From Hymenobacter psoromatis (GTDB taxonomy: Bacteria; Bacteroidota; Bacteroidia; Cytophagales; Hymenobacteraceae): DNA of 64,000 nucleotides. Positions 40,008 to 48,766 of the stretch are shown piece by piece. How positions within the stretch are numbered: position 1 is the first letter of the stretch; each line of letters opens with the position of its first letter. The stretch spans positions 1,860,001-1,924,000 of the forward strand of contig NZ_JAIFAG010000001.1 of the NCBI RefSeq assembly GCF_020012125.1, given 5' to 3'. The position numbers and the translations under genes were made by a program. The notes under the pieces are model-generated. The model saw only the letters and a list, made by a program, of their open reading frames with translations. It did not search any database and was not told the origin of the DNA.

Positions 40008-41309
40008 CTAAACCAGCGGCACGGGGGCGGCGGGCCGGGCGAGCGCGGCGGGCAGCGCCAGCAGCAGTAACCACGGCAGCAGGGCGGTGCGGTAGCGGTG
40101 CAGGGTGCCCAGGTTGGGCGTATTCAGGCCGATGAAGGCGGCCAGCAGCAGGCAGTAAAGCAGCAGGAAGACAACCAGAGCCACGGGCTGGCGGCTGCTC
40201 CTACCCCCCCGAACGGCGGCTACCAGCGCCAGCCCTAATAACATCAGCAGCAGGGCGTTTTCGAGGCCGGCGACCAGGTAAGAAAGCCGCGGCGACTCAC
40301 CCAGCCAGGGCCGCGCCAGGGTTTGCAGGGCCGCCTGCGGCGCGTGCCGGAGCAGGCCGGCGGGGCTCGGGTCCCAATCGGCGTATTCCAGGTGGGGCTG
40401 GTCCCGCGATTGCCGCAATTCAAACTGGTAGTTCTTATTAGTTTCCTCGCTGAAGTATGATAGCTCGAAGTGCCGCCCGCCCCACACGACTGCCGCCCCG
40501 GCCTCCAGAGCCAGCACGGCCAGCAGCGCCCCGACCTGCGGCCGCCAGCCGCTGCCCAGCCAGCCGCGGCACCCGGCCCAGCGCCCGGCCGCCAGCGCCA
40601 GTAGCCCGCCCAGCAGCGGGGCCGCGAAAAAGTAGCGTATTCTAAAAGAAACCCAGCTCAACAACATGACCAGCAATAGTTTGGATACCCGGCGCGGCCA
40701 GCCGGCCGGCACGGTCGGCAGCGGGCCGTAGAGTGCTGGCAGCACCAAGGCCAAGAGGGCGGTTTCGCTACCCAGCAGCAGGGCTTCTTTGGTGATGCCG
40801 GCCGTCCACCACACCACCGAGGGCCACAGCAGTAGCGCCAGTACCAGCGCGGCGGGCGGCGTGGCAGGTAGCGCTCGCTGCCAATTGCGCGCCAGCAGCC
40901 AGCAGCCAACGAAGCAAAACAAGCTGATATATAGCGCATTCAACCACTCGCTTCCCAGCGAGGCGAAGTTGAGCAATGCTAGGATTTTGAGGCAGAATAA
41001 GGTATTGGACAATGAATAAAATGGGAAATTATAGCCATTCAAGTGCACCTCGCTCCCATTTAGCAGCGCCCCGGCCAGCGCCGGGTGTTGCGCCAGCTCG
41101 GCGGTGAGGCCCCGGCTCCACTCCTGTATAAACTGCCCGTCGGGGCTGGGCCAGCGCCACACGGCGGCGGTGAGCAGCAGCCGCCCGGCCAGCGCCGGCA
41201 GCAGCCAGCGCCGCAGGTTGAGCGGGGCCTGGCGCCGCTCGCGTCGCAGCCACCACACCAAGCCTACCCCTAGCAGCAGATTGATTAGCAGAGCAATAGC
41301 TAATTTCAT
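40008..41309 (-). CDS. Polytopic membrane protein, possible GT-C glycosyltransferase
   Basis: A 433-residue inner-membrane protein with ten or more hydrophobic helices. A large periplasmic segment (GRHFELSYFSEETNKNYQFE) lies in the middle, and the phrase WWTAGITKEALLLG and a terminal GTLHRYRTALLPWLLLLALP are seen. The arrangement is like GT-C fold polyprenyl-phosphate-sugar glycosyltransferases or O-antigen polymerase-like proteins, but the early Asp-containing motif of GT-C enzymes is not clear. The start overlaps the stop of the DUF2851 gene by 4 bp (ATGA), so they are translated together. Function is inference. Confidence 0.6.
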   Translation of the reverse strand: MKLAIALLINLLLGVGLVWWLRRERRQAPLNLRRWLLPALAGRLLLTAAVWRWPSPDGQFIQEWSRGLTAELAQHPALAGALLNGSEVHLNGYNFPFYSLSNTLFCLKILALLNFASLGSEWLNALYISLFCFVGCWLLARNWQRALPATPPAALVLALLLWPSVVWWTAGITKEALLLGSETALLALVLPALYGPLPTVPAGWPRRVSKLLLVMLLSWVSFRIRYFFAAPLLGGLLALAAGRWAGCRGWLGSGWRPQVGALLAVLALEAGAAVVWGGRHFELSYFSEETNKNYQFELRQSRDQPHLEYADWDPSPAGLLRHAPQAALQTLARPWLGESPRLSYLVAGLENALLLMLLGLALVAAVRGGRSSRQPVALVVFLLLYCLLLAAFIGLNTPNLGTLHRYRTALLPWLLLLALPAALARPAAPVPLV

Positions 41310-42625
41310 CGATTTAGGCGCAGGCGCGTTTCACTACCCCCGCCCACCAGCCGCGCCCCGATGGCGCAGTGCAGGCACCGGCGCGGCTGGCAGTAGCCTT
41401 TGTGCAGGGCCAGCAGCCCCTGCGAATCGGCGGCCGTGCGGTGCTCGAAGCCTAGGTCCTGGTAGAGGTCGGTGTATTGATTATGCTCGGCGGGCAGCTC
41501 AGTGAGCAGGGAAATACTGCTTTCGACCAGCGCGGGCTGGCCGGTGTGGCGGGCATAGGCCACGCGCAGCGGCACTACCACGTTGGTAATGAGCAGGTCG
41601 ATGCTGCTCTTACCAAGACTGGGCACCCTACCCCCCCGGCCGGGCCGGAAGTGCGCCCGCCAGTAGTCGGGGGCCGGCGCGCCCGCAAAAAACTCGGTGA
41701 GCGCCGCTACGCTTTGGGCCGTGAGCAGGGCATCGAACAGGGCCGGGCGGCGGTGCAGCAGCCCCACCAGCTGCCCCAGCCGCACGGCCGGAAAGTTGGC
41801 GGGCCGCAGCCGCAAATAATTCCACTCGTGGGCGGCTAGCGCAGCCTCGCCCAGGCCGTACTTGTGGCGCAAAAACTCGTGCTCCTGCCGCCGGTCGCGG
41901 ATGTAGTCATCCTGCGCCGTTTCCTCGTTTTCCACCAAAAAACCGGCCTGCCCGAACAGCAGCGCCTCCAGCTGGCGCACATCGTGGCGATGGCGGCGCA
42001 GCACGGCCAGCGGCACGGCTTTGGCCAGGCGGGCCAGCGGCTCGCTATTTTTCTGGAAGCCGAAAGCCGCCATCAATGCGTGGTAGGCGGTAGCCTCCCA
42101 GTCGTCACCCAAATTTGCGTGCAGCTCGGCAATCGTATCGGCCTTGCGCTCCACCCGTTCCAGCAGGGCGCGCTCGGTCATCAGGATGCGCACCAGCTGC
42201 GACACCTGGGGTAGCAGCGGGGCGCAGGGCAGCGGGGCGGCGGGCGGGGCGGCCACCAGCGCCTCGTAGCGAGCCAGCAGGTCGGGGGCCAGGCGTGGGG
42301 CCAGCGCCAGCGCCGAAATTAGGCTGCCATTGGTGCGGCACACGTCGGCATCAGCGGTGTGCACTACATGCAATACCACCTGGTCATATTTCTTATCTAC
42401 CTGGTGATGATGCCGTTGCCAATCGGAAGCGCGCAGATGGATTTCGACCGCGCCATTCCACTCCACTTCGCCCAGACGCAAGCGAGCGTTGAGGAAGTCG
42501 GGGCCGGCATCAGCGTTGCGCTGGCCGGGGCGCAAGACCTGGATTTCCTCGCCGGCCGTGGTGCGCAGGTCGGTTTTATCGAAGTATTGATGCTGCCAGA
42601 CGTAATGGAGGAAATCTTCGCGCAT
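41306..42625 (-). CDS. DUF2851 family protein
   Basis: A 439-residue cytoplasmic protein of a family found mainly in Bacteroidota. The N-terminus MREDFLHYVWQHQYFDKTDL and the motif RPGQRNADAGPDFLNARLRL followed by EWNGAVEIHLRASDW are diagnostic; the C-terminus carries CLHCAIGARLV. The acidic/His residues in the N-terminal part suggest a nuclease-like (PD-D/ExK type) fold, but function is unproved. Promoter TACTTTTG lies only 5 nt upstream of ATG 42625. First gene of a two-gene unit. Confidence 0.92.
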   Translation of the reverse strand: MREDFLHYVWQHQYFDKTDLRTTAGEEIQVLRPGQRNADAGPDFLNARLRLGEVEWNGAVEIHLRASDWQRHHHQVDKKYDQVVLHVVHTADADVCRTNGSLISALALAPRLAPDLLARYEALVAAPPAAPLPCAPLLPQVSQLVRILMTERALLERVERKADTIAELHANLGDDWEATAYHALMAAFGFQKNSEPLARLAKAVPLAVLRRHRHDVRQLEALLFGQAGFLVENEETAQDDYIRDRRQEHEFLRHKYGLGEAALAAHEWNYLRLRPANFPAVRLGQLVGLLHRRPALFDALLTAQSVAALTEFFAGAPAPDYWRAHFRPGRGGRVPSLGKSSIDLLITNVVVPLRVAYARHTGQPALVESSISLLTELPAEHNQYTDLYQDLGFEHRTAADSQGLLALHKGYCQPRRCLHCAIGARLVGGGSETRLRLNR

Positions 42626-42630
42626 AGCGG

Positions 42631-42638
42631 CAAAAGTA
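42631..42638 (-). promoter_or_regulatory. -7 promoter box (TACTTTTG) adjoining the DUF2851 start
   Basis: Exact TAnnTTTG match on the minus strand, 5 nt before the ATG; predicts a leaderless transcript. Confidence 0.6.
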
Positions 42639-42695
42639 GGTTTCGTTTTTCGTTATTTGTTTTTCGTTTTTCGGAGAATAGCTAGCTACACGCAC

Positions 42696-42728
42696 AAAAA
42701 GGCCCGCTTCCTCAGAAGCGGGCCTTTT
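42696..42728 (-). terminator. Intrinsic terminator of lolA
   Basis: 14-bp stem AAAAGGCCCGCTTC / GAAGCGGGCCTTTT with a CTCA loop; T-rich on the minus strand, 38 nt after the lolA stop. Confidence 0.85.
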
Positions 42729-42765
42729 AAGCAATTCGCTGGTTAAAGCAACGAAAAACAAACCC

Positions 42766-43410
42766 CTACCGCAAGTCCACCACTTTCACGCCCTTGTGCG
42801 CATTTTTATCGAATGCAAACGAGGTGGCCGTTACCGGCACGTTGGGCTTGAAGTTCTTGAGAGTGAAGGTGGTGCGGGTACCATTCTTCTTGAAAGTCTT
42901 CACGCTTTTAATAGATTTATCGGCTGGGTTTATCAACAAATCCACCTTGAATACGTCGTTCTTCCGGTCTTCCGGCGTCAACTCAATCTGGTCGTAGGTG
43001 ACGCCACCATCCTTTACCGGCTTGAGCAGCTGGTACTTATAGCCCTTCTTGTACATATTATACATCTGGGCCGGCGACATGTCCTGGTTCGTGGGGTCAG
43101 ACTCGGTAATGTTGACCTCGTTCTCGTTCTTGAGGTAGGTCCAGGTGGTTTTGCCGTCGTTAGTGATTTCCTGGCCTGAGGTAGCGAGGTGATACTTATC
43201 GCCGCTCACGGTCACTTCGCCGCTCAGGTTCTGCTTGAGCTTAGCGGCGGGGTTTTCCAGAGTTTGGGTAAATGCGGCCTGAAACGACTTGAGGCTGGTG
43301 TACTTAGCGCTTACGGCATCGAGTATTTTGCCGGCTTGGGGGTCTTGCTGCGCGGCGGCGGGCAGGGCCAGGGTAACGGCCAGCGCCAACAGGGAAACTT
43401 GCTTGGTCAT
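42766..43410 (-). CDS. lolA: Outer-membrane lipoprotein carrier protein
   Basis: A 214-residue periplasmic chaperone that ferries lipoproteins from the LolCDE ABC transporter to the outer membrane. Signal peptide MTKQVSLLALAVTLALPAAA. The mature LolA fold includes ILDAVSAKYTSLKSFQAAFT, LSGEVTVSGDKYHLA, an open hydrophobic barrel and a C-terminal TTFTLKNFKPNVPVTATSFA strand pair. ATG 43410 begins the signal peptide; the upstream extension crosses an intergenic palindrome. It lies next to ftsK, an arrangement also known in other bacteria. Own terminator. Confidence 0.92.
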   Translation of the reverse strand: MTKQVSLLALAVTLALPAAAQQDPQAGKILDAVSAKYTSLKSFQAAFTQTLENPAAKLKQNLSGEVTVSGDKYHLATSGQEITNDGKTTWTYLKNENEVNITESDPTNQDMSPAQMYNMYKKGYKYQLLKPVKDGGVTYDQIELTPEDRKNDVFKVDLLINPADKSIKSVKTFKKNGTRTTFTLKNFKPNVPVTATSFAFDKNAHKGVKVVDLR

Positions 43411-43534
43411 AACGGTTGCGGAAAAAGGCCCGGCGGTTTGGAGCCGGGCGGGCTTGATACGGCGAACGTGTGCAAAAGGTCGGCCAAAGTCAATTATCCA
43501 GGATTGATTGGTAATTATTTGGGATGCAAAAATC

Positions 43535-43633
43535 GTTGTCATGGCGAGCAAGGCGCGGCAATCTTTCCTGCATATCAGGTTCATTACCCCAACGATTAAG
43601 AAAAATTACCGCGCTTCGCTCGCCATGACAAAC
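43535..43633. repeat. Palindromic element, family B, copy 3 (imperfect)
   Basis: Left arm GTTGTCATGGCGAGCAAGG and right arm CGCTTCGCTCGCCATGACAAAC pair with several mismatches toward the loop. It lies between the 3' end of ftsK and the start of lolA and is the most decayed copy. Confidence 0.85.
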
Positions 43634-43654
43634 GGCGCGCCGACCCCTACCCCC

Positions 43655-46543
43655 CTATTTCGCCAGCGTGTTCAGCAACTGCTCCAACTGATATTCATCT
43701 GGAATAAGCACGGCCCGTGCCTTGCTCCCTTCAAACGGTCCCACGATGCCAGCCTGCTGGAGCTGGTCCATGAGGCGGCCCGAGCGGTTGTAGCCCAGCT
43801 TGAGCTTGCGTTGGATGAGCGACGTGGAGCCCTGCTGGTGCAGCACAATGCAACGAGCGGCCTCGGCAAACATGGTATCGCGCTCGCCATCGTCCAGCTC
43901 CTGGCCGGAACCTTCGTCGCCCTCGGCCCCGGCTACTTCGGGCAGCAGGTAGGCGTCGGGGTAGCCCTGCTGCTCGCCGATGTAGTCGCAAAGGCGGTCC
44001 ACCTCGGGCGTGTCGATGAAGGCGCACTGCACCCGAATCAGGTCCGAGCCGGCCGAAAACAGCATGTCGCCCTGGCCGATGAGCTGGTCCGCGCCGCCGG
44101 TGTCGAGGATGGTGCGCGAGTCAATCTTACTAGTCACTTTGAAAGATATTCGACATGGGAAGTTGGCCTTGATGATGCCCGTAATCACGTTCACGCTCGG
44201 GCGCTGGGTAGCCACGATGAGGTGAATGCCGATGGCGCGGGCCAGCTGCGCCAGGCGCGCAATGGGCGTTTCCACTTCCTTACCGGCCGTCATCATCAGG
44301 TCGGCCAGCTCGTCAATCACGAGCACGATGAAGGGTAGGAAACGGTGGCCTTTCTTGGGGTTCAGCCGCCGCTCCACAAACTTGAGGTTGTACTCCTTCA
44401 GGTTGCGGCAGCCCGCTTCCTTGAGCAAGTCGTAGCGCCGGTCCATCTCCATGCACAGCGAGTTCAGGGTGTGCACCACCTTCTTGGTGTCGGTGATGAT
44501 GGGCTCCTCCACATCGGGCAGCTTGGCCAGAAAGTGCCGCTCAATCTTGTTGAAGATGCTCAGCTCCACCTTCTTGGGGTCTACCAGCACGAACTTCAAT
44601 TGGGACGGGTGGCGCTTGTAGAGCAAAGAGGCCAGTATCACGTTCAGCCCCACCGACTTGCCCTGACCCGTGGCCCCCGCCATCAGCAGGTGGGGCATCT
44701 TGGCCAAATCGGCCACGAATACCTCGTTGGTAATCGTGCGCCCAAAGGCGATGGGCAGGTCCATCTCGGTGCGGGCAAACTTCTCGCTGCCCAGCACCGA
44801 GCGAATGCTGACCATCTCCTTCTTGGCGTTGGGCACCTCGATGCCGATGGTGCCCTTGCCCGGAATGGGGGCAATGATTCGAATGCCCAACGCGGCCAGA
44901 CTCAGGGCAATGTCATCCTCCAAACTCTTGATTTTGGAGATGCGCACCCCGGCCTCGGGCACGATTTCGTAGAGCGTGACCGTGGGCCCGATGGTGGCCT
45001 TGATGCTGGCAATGGTGATGCCGTAGTGGCCCAGCGTCTCCACGATGCGGTCTTTATTAGCCTCCAGCTCTTCCTTGGTGACCTGCGCCTTGGCCACACC
45101 ATAGTCGTTGAGCAGGTCCAGGGTCGGAAACTGGTAGCGCGACAAGTCCAGGGTGGGGTCGTAGTTCACATCTGGCATCTGGTCCGCGTCCGCGTCCTCG
45201 TCGGCCACGGCCGCAATGTCGGCCCCCGCGTTGGGGTCCAGGTCGGCGCGGCTGGGCACCGTTATTTCCAGGTTGGTACCTAAAGCCTGGTGCTTAGTGC
45301 TTGATGCTGGAGGTAGGGAGCCGTCGGCGAGGTCGGCCAGCGAGAGGGGGGTAGGGATGCTGGCGGCCACGGCGGGCGCGATGGCCATTTCGGGCTCGGC
45401 GGCGGGCAGCTCGAAGGAAAAGGCGGGGCCGCTAACTGGGGGCGCGGTAGGCGCGGGCGCGGCGGCTGGCGGCGGGGCGGGCTCCATTTCAAGAGGCCGC
45501 TCGTCGGCGTTCGTTAGTTCGAAAGAGGTGCTGAGGGCCTGGGATTTGGGGCGTGGGCTGAGGTTGGAATTTAGCTGCGGAGCGGGCTCAAATTCGGGTT
45601 CGGGCTCGCGGGGGGGGGTAGGCGCGGCGGCTTTGGCCGGAGTGGGGCGGTGGGTAGCAATCGGGGCGGCAGCTTCGGCCAGCTCCTCGTCGTCATCCTC
45701 GTCGGTGCCGCCCAGGTGGAGGTTCAGGCTCGTTACATTGAAGAAGAAGACCACGAACATGATGAGCCCGAAGGCCAGCAGCAGCACCGTGCCCCAGCCA
45801 ATAAGCGAATCGAGCCACAGCGCCAACTCATAGCCCGCGCCGCCGCTGAGCCAGTCGAGGCGGTGCGCCTGGGTGGGGGTCGGGTCGGGGCCGGGCTGCG
45901 CCTGCTGCACCACCACGTAGCCCAACAGGGTACTCACCCACAGCATACTAAACAGGCCCAGCGCCAGCCAGTAGCTCACCGAGCCGGCCGCCCGCCGAAA
46001 CACGATTTTATAGCCCAGAAAAAAGACCATCGGAATGAGCGCGTACGACGCCAGCCCGAAGCCCCGGTAGATAAGCTTTTCGGCGAGCCAGGCTCCGAGC
46101 AAGCCTAGCCAGTTGCCGGTTTCCTGGCCGGCCTCTTTCACCGGCACGGTGCCCAGGGCGGCCACCACGCTCTGGTCGGCGCGCCCGCTGAGCAAAAACG
46201 AGGTGAAGGCAATCGTCAGGTACAGCGAGCCGAGCAGCAGCCCGAAGCCGATGAGCAGGTGAAAGCGGCGGTCGCGCAGCAGCGCACCCAGCTGGTGCAG
46301 GCCGGGCAGCGGCCGGCGCGGGCCGCGCGGGGCGGCGGCCTTGGCGGGGGCGGCAGGCGGGCGGTTACGGCCGGGCGGAGCTTTGGCGGCGGGGGTAGGC
46401 GGGGCGGCGGGCGCGGCGCCGGGCACCGGGCGCGGCGTGTTGCCGCGCGCCGGGCGCACGGGGCCGTTGTCGGCCGGGGCGGGGGCCGGGCGGTTGGTGG
46501 CGGCTGGGCCACCCGGTGGGTTTCGGAAATTATTAGCAGCCAT
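43655..46543 (-). CDS. ftsK: DNA translocase FtsK/SpoIIIE
   Basis: A 962-residue septal DNA pump that moves chromosome termini to dif and activates XerD. The N-terminal part has about four membrane helices (residues 95-275). A long Pro/Ala-rich linker follows (about 285-455). The motor has PEAGVRISKIKSLEDDIALS, Walker A MAGATGQGKSVGLN (K629) and Walker B IVLVIDELADLMM. The C-terminal gamma winged helix begins near ARCIVLHQQGSTSLIQRKLK and should read KOPS-type sequences (NRSGRLMDQLQQAGIVGP). ATG 46543 has a TAGATTTG box 20 nt upstream. Confidence 0.97.
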   Translation of the reverse strand: MAANNFRNPPGGPAATNRPAPAPADNGPVRPARGNTPRPVPGAAPAAPPTPAAKAPPGRNRPPAAPAKAAAPRGPRRPLPGLHQLGALLRDRRFHLLIGFGLLLGSLYLTIAFTSFLLSGRADQSVVAALGTVPVKEAGQETGNWLGLLGAWLAEKLIYRGFGLASYALIPMVFFLGYKIVFRRAAGSVSYWLALGLFSMLWVSTLLGYVVVQQAQPGPDPTPTQAHRLDWLSGGAGYELALWLDSLIGWGTVLLLAFGLIMFVVFFFNVTSLNLHLGGTDEDDDEELAEAAAPIATHRPTPAKAAAPTPPREPEPEFEPAPQLNSNLSPRPKSQALSTSFELTNADERPLEMEPAPPPAAAPAPTAPPVSGPAFSFELPAAEPEMAIAPAVAASIPTPLSLADLADGSLPPASSTKHQALGTNLEITVPSRADLDPNAGADIAAVADEDADADQMPDVNYDPTLDLSRYQFPTLDLLNDYGVAKAQVTKEELEANKDRIVETLGHYGITIASIKATIGPTVTLYEIVPEAGVRISKIKSLEDDIALSLAALGIRIIAPIPGKGTIGIEVPNAKKEMVSIRSVLGSEKFARTEMDLPIAFGRTITNEVFVADLAKMPHLLMAGATGQGKSVGLNVILASLLYKRHPSQLKFVLVDPKKVELSIFNKIERHFLAKLPDVEEPIITDTKKVVHTLNSLCMEMDRRYDLLKEAGCRNLKEYNLKFVERRLNPKKGHRFLPFIVLVIDELADLMMTAGKEVETPIARLAQLARAIGIHLIVATQRPSVNVITGIIKANFPCRISFKVTSKIDSRTILDTGGADQLIGQGDMLFSAGSDLIRVQCAFIDTPEVDRLCDYIGEQQGYPDAYLLPEVAGAEGDEGSGQELDDGERDTMFAEAARCIVLHQQGSTSLIQRKLKLGYNRSGRLMDQLQQAGIVGPFEGSKARAVLIPDEYQLEQLLNTLAK

Positions 46544-46563
46544 GCGCGGGCAAACGGAAAAGT

Positions 46564-46571
46564 CAAATCTA
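46564..46571 (-). promoter_or_regulatory. -7 promoter box (TAGATTTG) of ftsK
   Basis: Exact TAnnTTTG match on the minus strand, 20 nt before the ftsK start. Confidence 0.55.
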
Positions 46572-46645
46572 CGCCAGCGGCGGGGGTTTTGGGACGTTGG
46601 CCGGGGGCTGCCAGCTGGTCGTCTTTTTTCTAAAGCAGCGCTTCC

Positions 46646-48406
46646 CTACCCCCCCGGCACCGCCTCATACAGGTGCAGTCGCCAATAGGCTTGCGAGTCG
46701 TCAAACACGCCTAGTAGGCGCAGGCCGCTCGCGGCGGGGTCGGCTAGGCGCACGGCCGACAGCACGTAGCGCCCGCCCAGCCGCCGGAAGGCCGCCGCCC
46801 CGAAAGCCCAGTGCTGCACCGGCCGAGCCGGCCGCTTGCCCACCATAAAATCGCGCCCCAGCTCGGCCGAAAATAGGTAGCAGCGGTTGCCCCAGGCATC
46901 GAAGTAGGCGGCCAGAGCGGGGCTCTTGGCCAGCTCGCCGGCGATAAGGGGCCGGAAGGCTTGCTTATAGGCCAGGGGGTAGATGGTCTGGTACGAGTCG
47001 AGGGTGTAGAAGCCGTTGAGCTGCGCCACGGCGGGTGGCAAACCCAGGCAGGCCACCCGGTAGGCGGGCGGCAGCTGCCCGGTGCGGCGAATAATAAAAC
47101 TGCGCACCTGCCCCAGCAGGCCGGGGGCCACGTAGGCCGCGTAGCCGGGGGCATCGGGCCGGGGCCGGCCCAGCAGGGCCAGGGCATTGTTGGTAAACTC
47201 CAGGTTGGCGGCCAGCACGAAGGGCACTTGCAGCGCCACCAGCCCATAGGCGAGCCGGCCGGCCGGCAGCTGCCGCAGCACCAAGGCCAGCATCAGCACC
47301 CAAGGCAGCGCCAGTAAAAAGTAGAACCGGCTGAGCGTGAAGGCGTGCAGCAGCGGCAGCCGTCCCTGCAAGCGCGCCGAGAGCAGCGGCAGCAGCGCCC
47401 CCAGCAAGCTCAGCGCCGCCACCACCGCCAGCCCCGCGCCCAGCTGCCGCGCCAGCCGGCCCCGCGCCGGCCCCGCCACTCGCGCCAGCCCTACCCCCGC
47501 CGCCAGCACCAGGCCGCCCTTAAAAAACGGACTGGCGTGGTAGTGCCCCAGCCAAAACAGCCGCGCCGCCTCGCGCAGCCCCGCCCCTACCCCCTGCCCC
47601 GGTAGCAGCCGCGCCAGGTCGAAGGCCTCGCGGTGGGCTACGAACTCTTTGGCGATGAGTAAACTGTACACCATATGCCACTCGACTACCAGGTAGCCGG
47701 CCAGCAGCAGCGCCAGGCCCCCTACCCCCCGCCGGGTGGCCGGCCAGGCGGCCCGCCCCCGCCGGGCCACATCCAGCGTCAGCCCTGCCACCCACGCCAC
47801 GGCGATGAACGGCCCCACCAGCACCAGCGCCGACCATCCCGGAAACGCCGCGCACACCGCCCACGCCGCCCACGAGCCCGGCCCCTGCCGCAGCCGCAGC
47901 GCCGCCCACAGCAGCATCGGCTGCCCCAGCACGCTCAGTCCAAACACGCTGTACATCGGTAGCATGGCCCAGAGCAGCGCCACGGACGCCGCCAGCCCGC
48001 GCTGCGCGGGCCGCGGCAGGCCGTAGCTCCGCAGCAGCCCGTACATGCTCAGCAGGGCCACCACCCGCACCAGGGCTTCGTGCACGAGGTAAGCGGCCAG
48101 CGGCGAATTGGGCAGCATATTGAAAATGAGGACCGTCACGCTCAGGCCCGAGCGTAGCGCGTCGCGCGGCAGGCCGTCCATAATGGGCTGCACTACCGCG
48201 CCGGGGCCGCTGGCCAGCGCCAGGTGCAGCTTGGCCAGCAGGTAGAGCCACACCACCTCCGAGTCGAGGTTGTCGTGCAGCAGGATGAACGTGCGCGGCC
48301 CCAGGGCCACCAGCGGCAGCAGAAACAAGGCCAGCCCCAGCAAAGCCAGGGCTATGGGTGCTTGGAGTTTGGGGGTTGGTGCTTGGGAAGTTGCCGCTGC
48401 TCGCAT
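46646..48406 (-). CDS. DUF6044 family polytopic membrane protein
   Basis: A 586-residue inner-membrane protein with about twelve helices and a soluble C-terminal region (FFLFSAELGRDF-like, YVLSAVRLADPAASGLRLLG). An early acidic loop, FILLHDNLDSEVVWLYLLAK, looks like the metal/phospho-sugar-binding loop of GT-C type membrane glycosyltransferases (YfhO-like). Likely linked to cell-surface glycan assembly; unproved. ATG 48406 lies 4 nt from GACCTTTG, one base off the promoter consensus, again suggesting a very short leader. Confidence 0.75.
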   Translation of the reverse strand: MRAAATSQAPTPKLQAPIALALLGLALFLLPLVALGPRTFILLHDNLDSEVVWLYLLAKLHLALASGPGAVVQPIMDGLPRDALRSGLSVTVLIFNMLPNSPLAAYLVHEALVRVVALLSMYGLLRSYGLPRPAQRGLAASVALLWAMLPMYSVFGLSVLGQPMLLWAALRLRQGPGSWAAWAVCAAFPGWSALVLVGPFIAVAWVAGLTLDVARRGRAAWPATRRGVGGLALLLAGYLVVEWHMVYSLLIAKEFVAHREAFDLARLLPGQGVGAGLREAARLFWLGHYHASPFFKGGLVLAAGVGLARVAGPARGRLARQLGAGLAVVAALSLLGALLPLLSARLQGRLPLLHAFTLSRFYFLLALPWVLMLALVLRQLPAGRLAYGLVALQVPFVLAANLEFTNNALALLGRPRPDAPGYAAYVAPGLLGQVRSFIIRRTGQLPPAYRVACLGLPPAVAQLNGFYTLDSYQTIYPLAYKQAFRPLIAGELAKSPALAAYFDAWGNRCYLFSAELGRDFMVGKRPARPVQHWAFGAAAFRRLGGRYVLSAVRLADPAASGLRLLGVFDDSQAYWRLHLYEAVPGG

Positions 48407-48464
48407 CCGGCAAAGGTCGGGAGCCGCTGCATGGGATGGCGGGCCCACAGGTAGCCAGCTGCCC

Positions 48465-48658
48465 AAAAAGGGGAGTCAGGTGGGGTCGGACCTCAGTTGA
48501 GTGCCCAAAAAGTGGAGTTAACTCCCGAAAAAGAGGAGCGAAGTGGGGTCGGACCCTACCTGAGTGCCCAAAAAGCGGAGCCAGCTTCACTTTTCAGGCA
48601 CCTGACTCCTCTTTTTAGGAAGCTGGGTGGGGTTCGACCCCAACTGACTCCGCTTTTT
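48465..48658. repeat. Cluster of direct and inverted short repeats next to xerD
   Basis: AAAAAGnGGAG occurs at 48465, 48507, 48528 and 48570 in direct order and inverted at 48606-48616 and 48648-48658. Each is linked to TGCCC/CAGCT on one side and GGGGTCGGACC-like sequence on the other. The 360-bp gap 48407-48766 holds this cluster and no gene. Confidence 0.8.
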
Positions 48659-48766
48659 CGGCAGCTGGGTAGGGTTAACTTATAAATTCAGGCGTTTTTA
48701 GCTCGCAGAGGGCGCGGAAGCAAGCGGCGCTTCCAGCCATTCAACCAGAAACCAGAAGCCCGGTAC

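Noticed and set aside
48465..48658. CRISPR array or tRNA (GGTTCGACCCC resembles a T arm)
   Set aside because: Repeat units are short, irregularly spaced and include inverted copies; no cloverleaf or CCA end can be folded around the GGTTCGACCCC.
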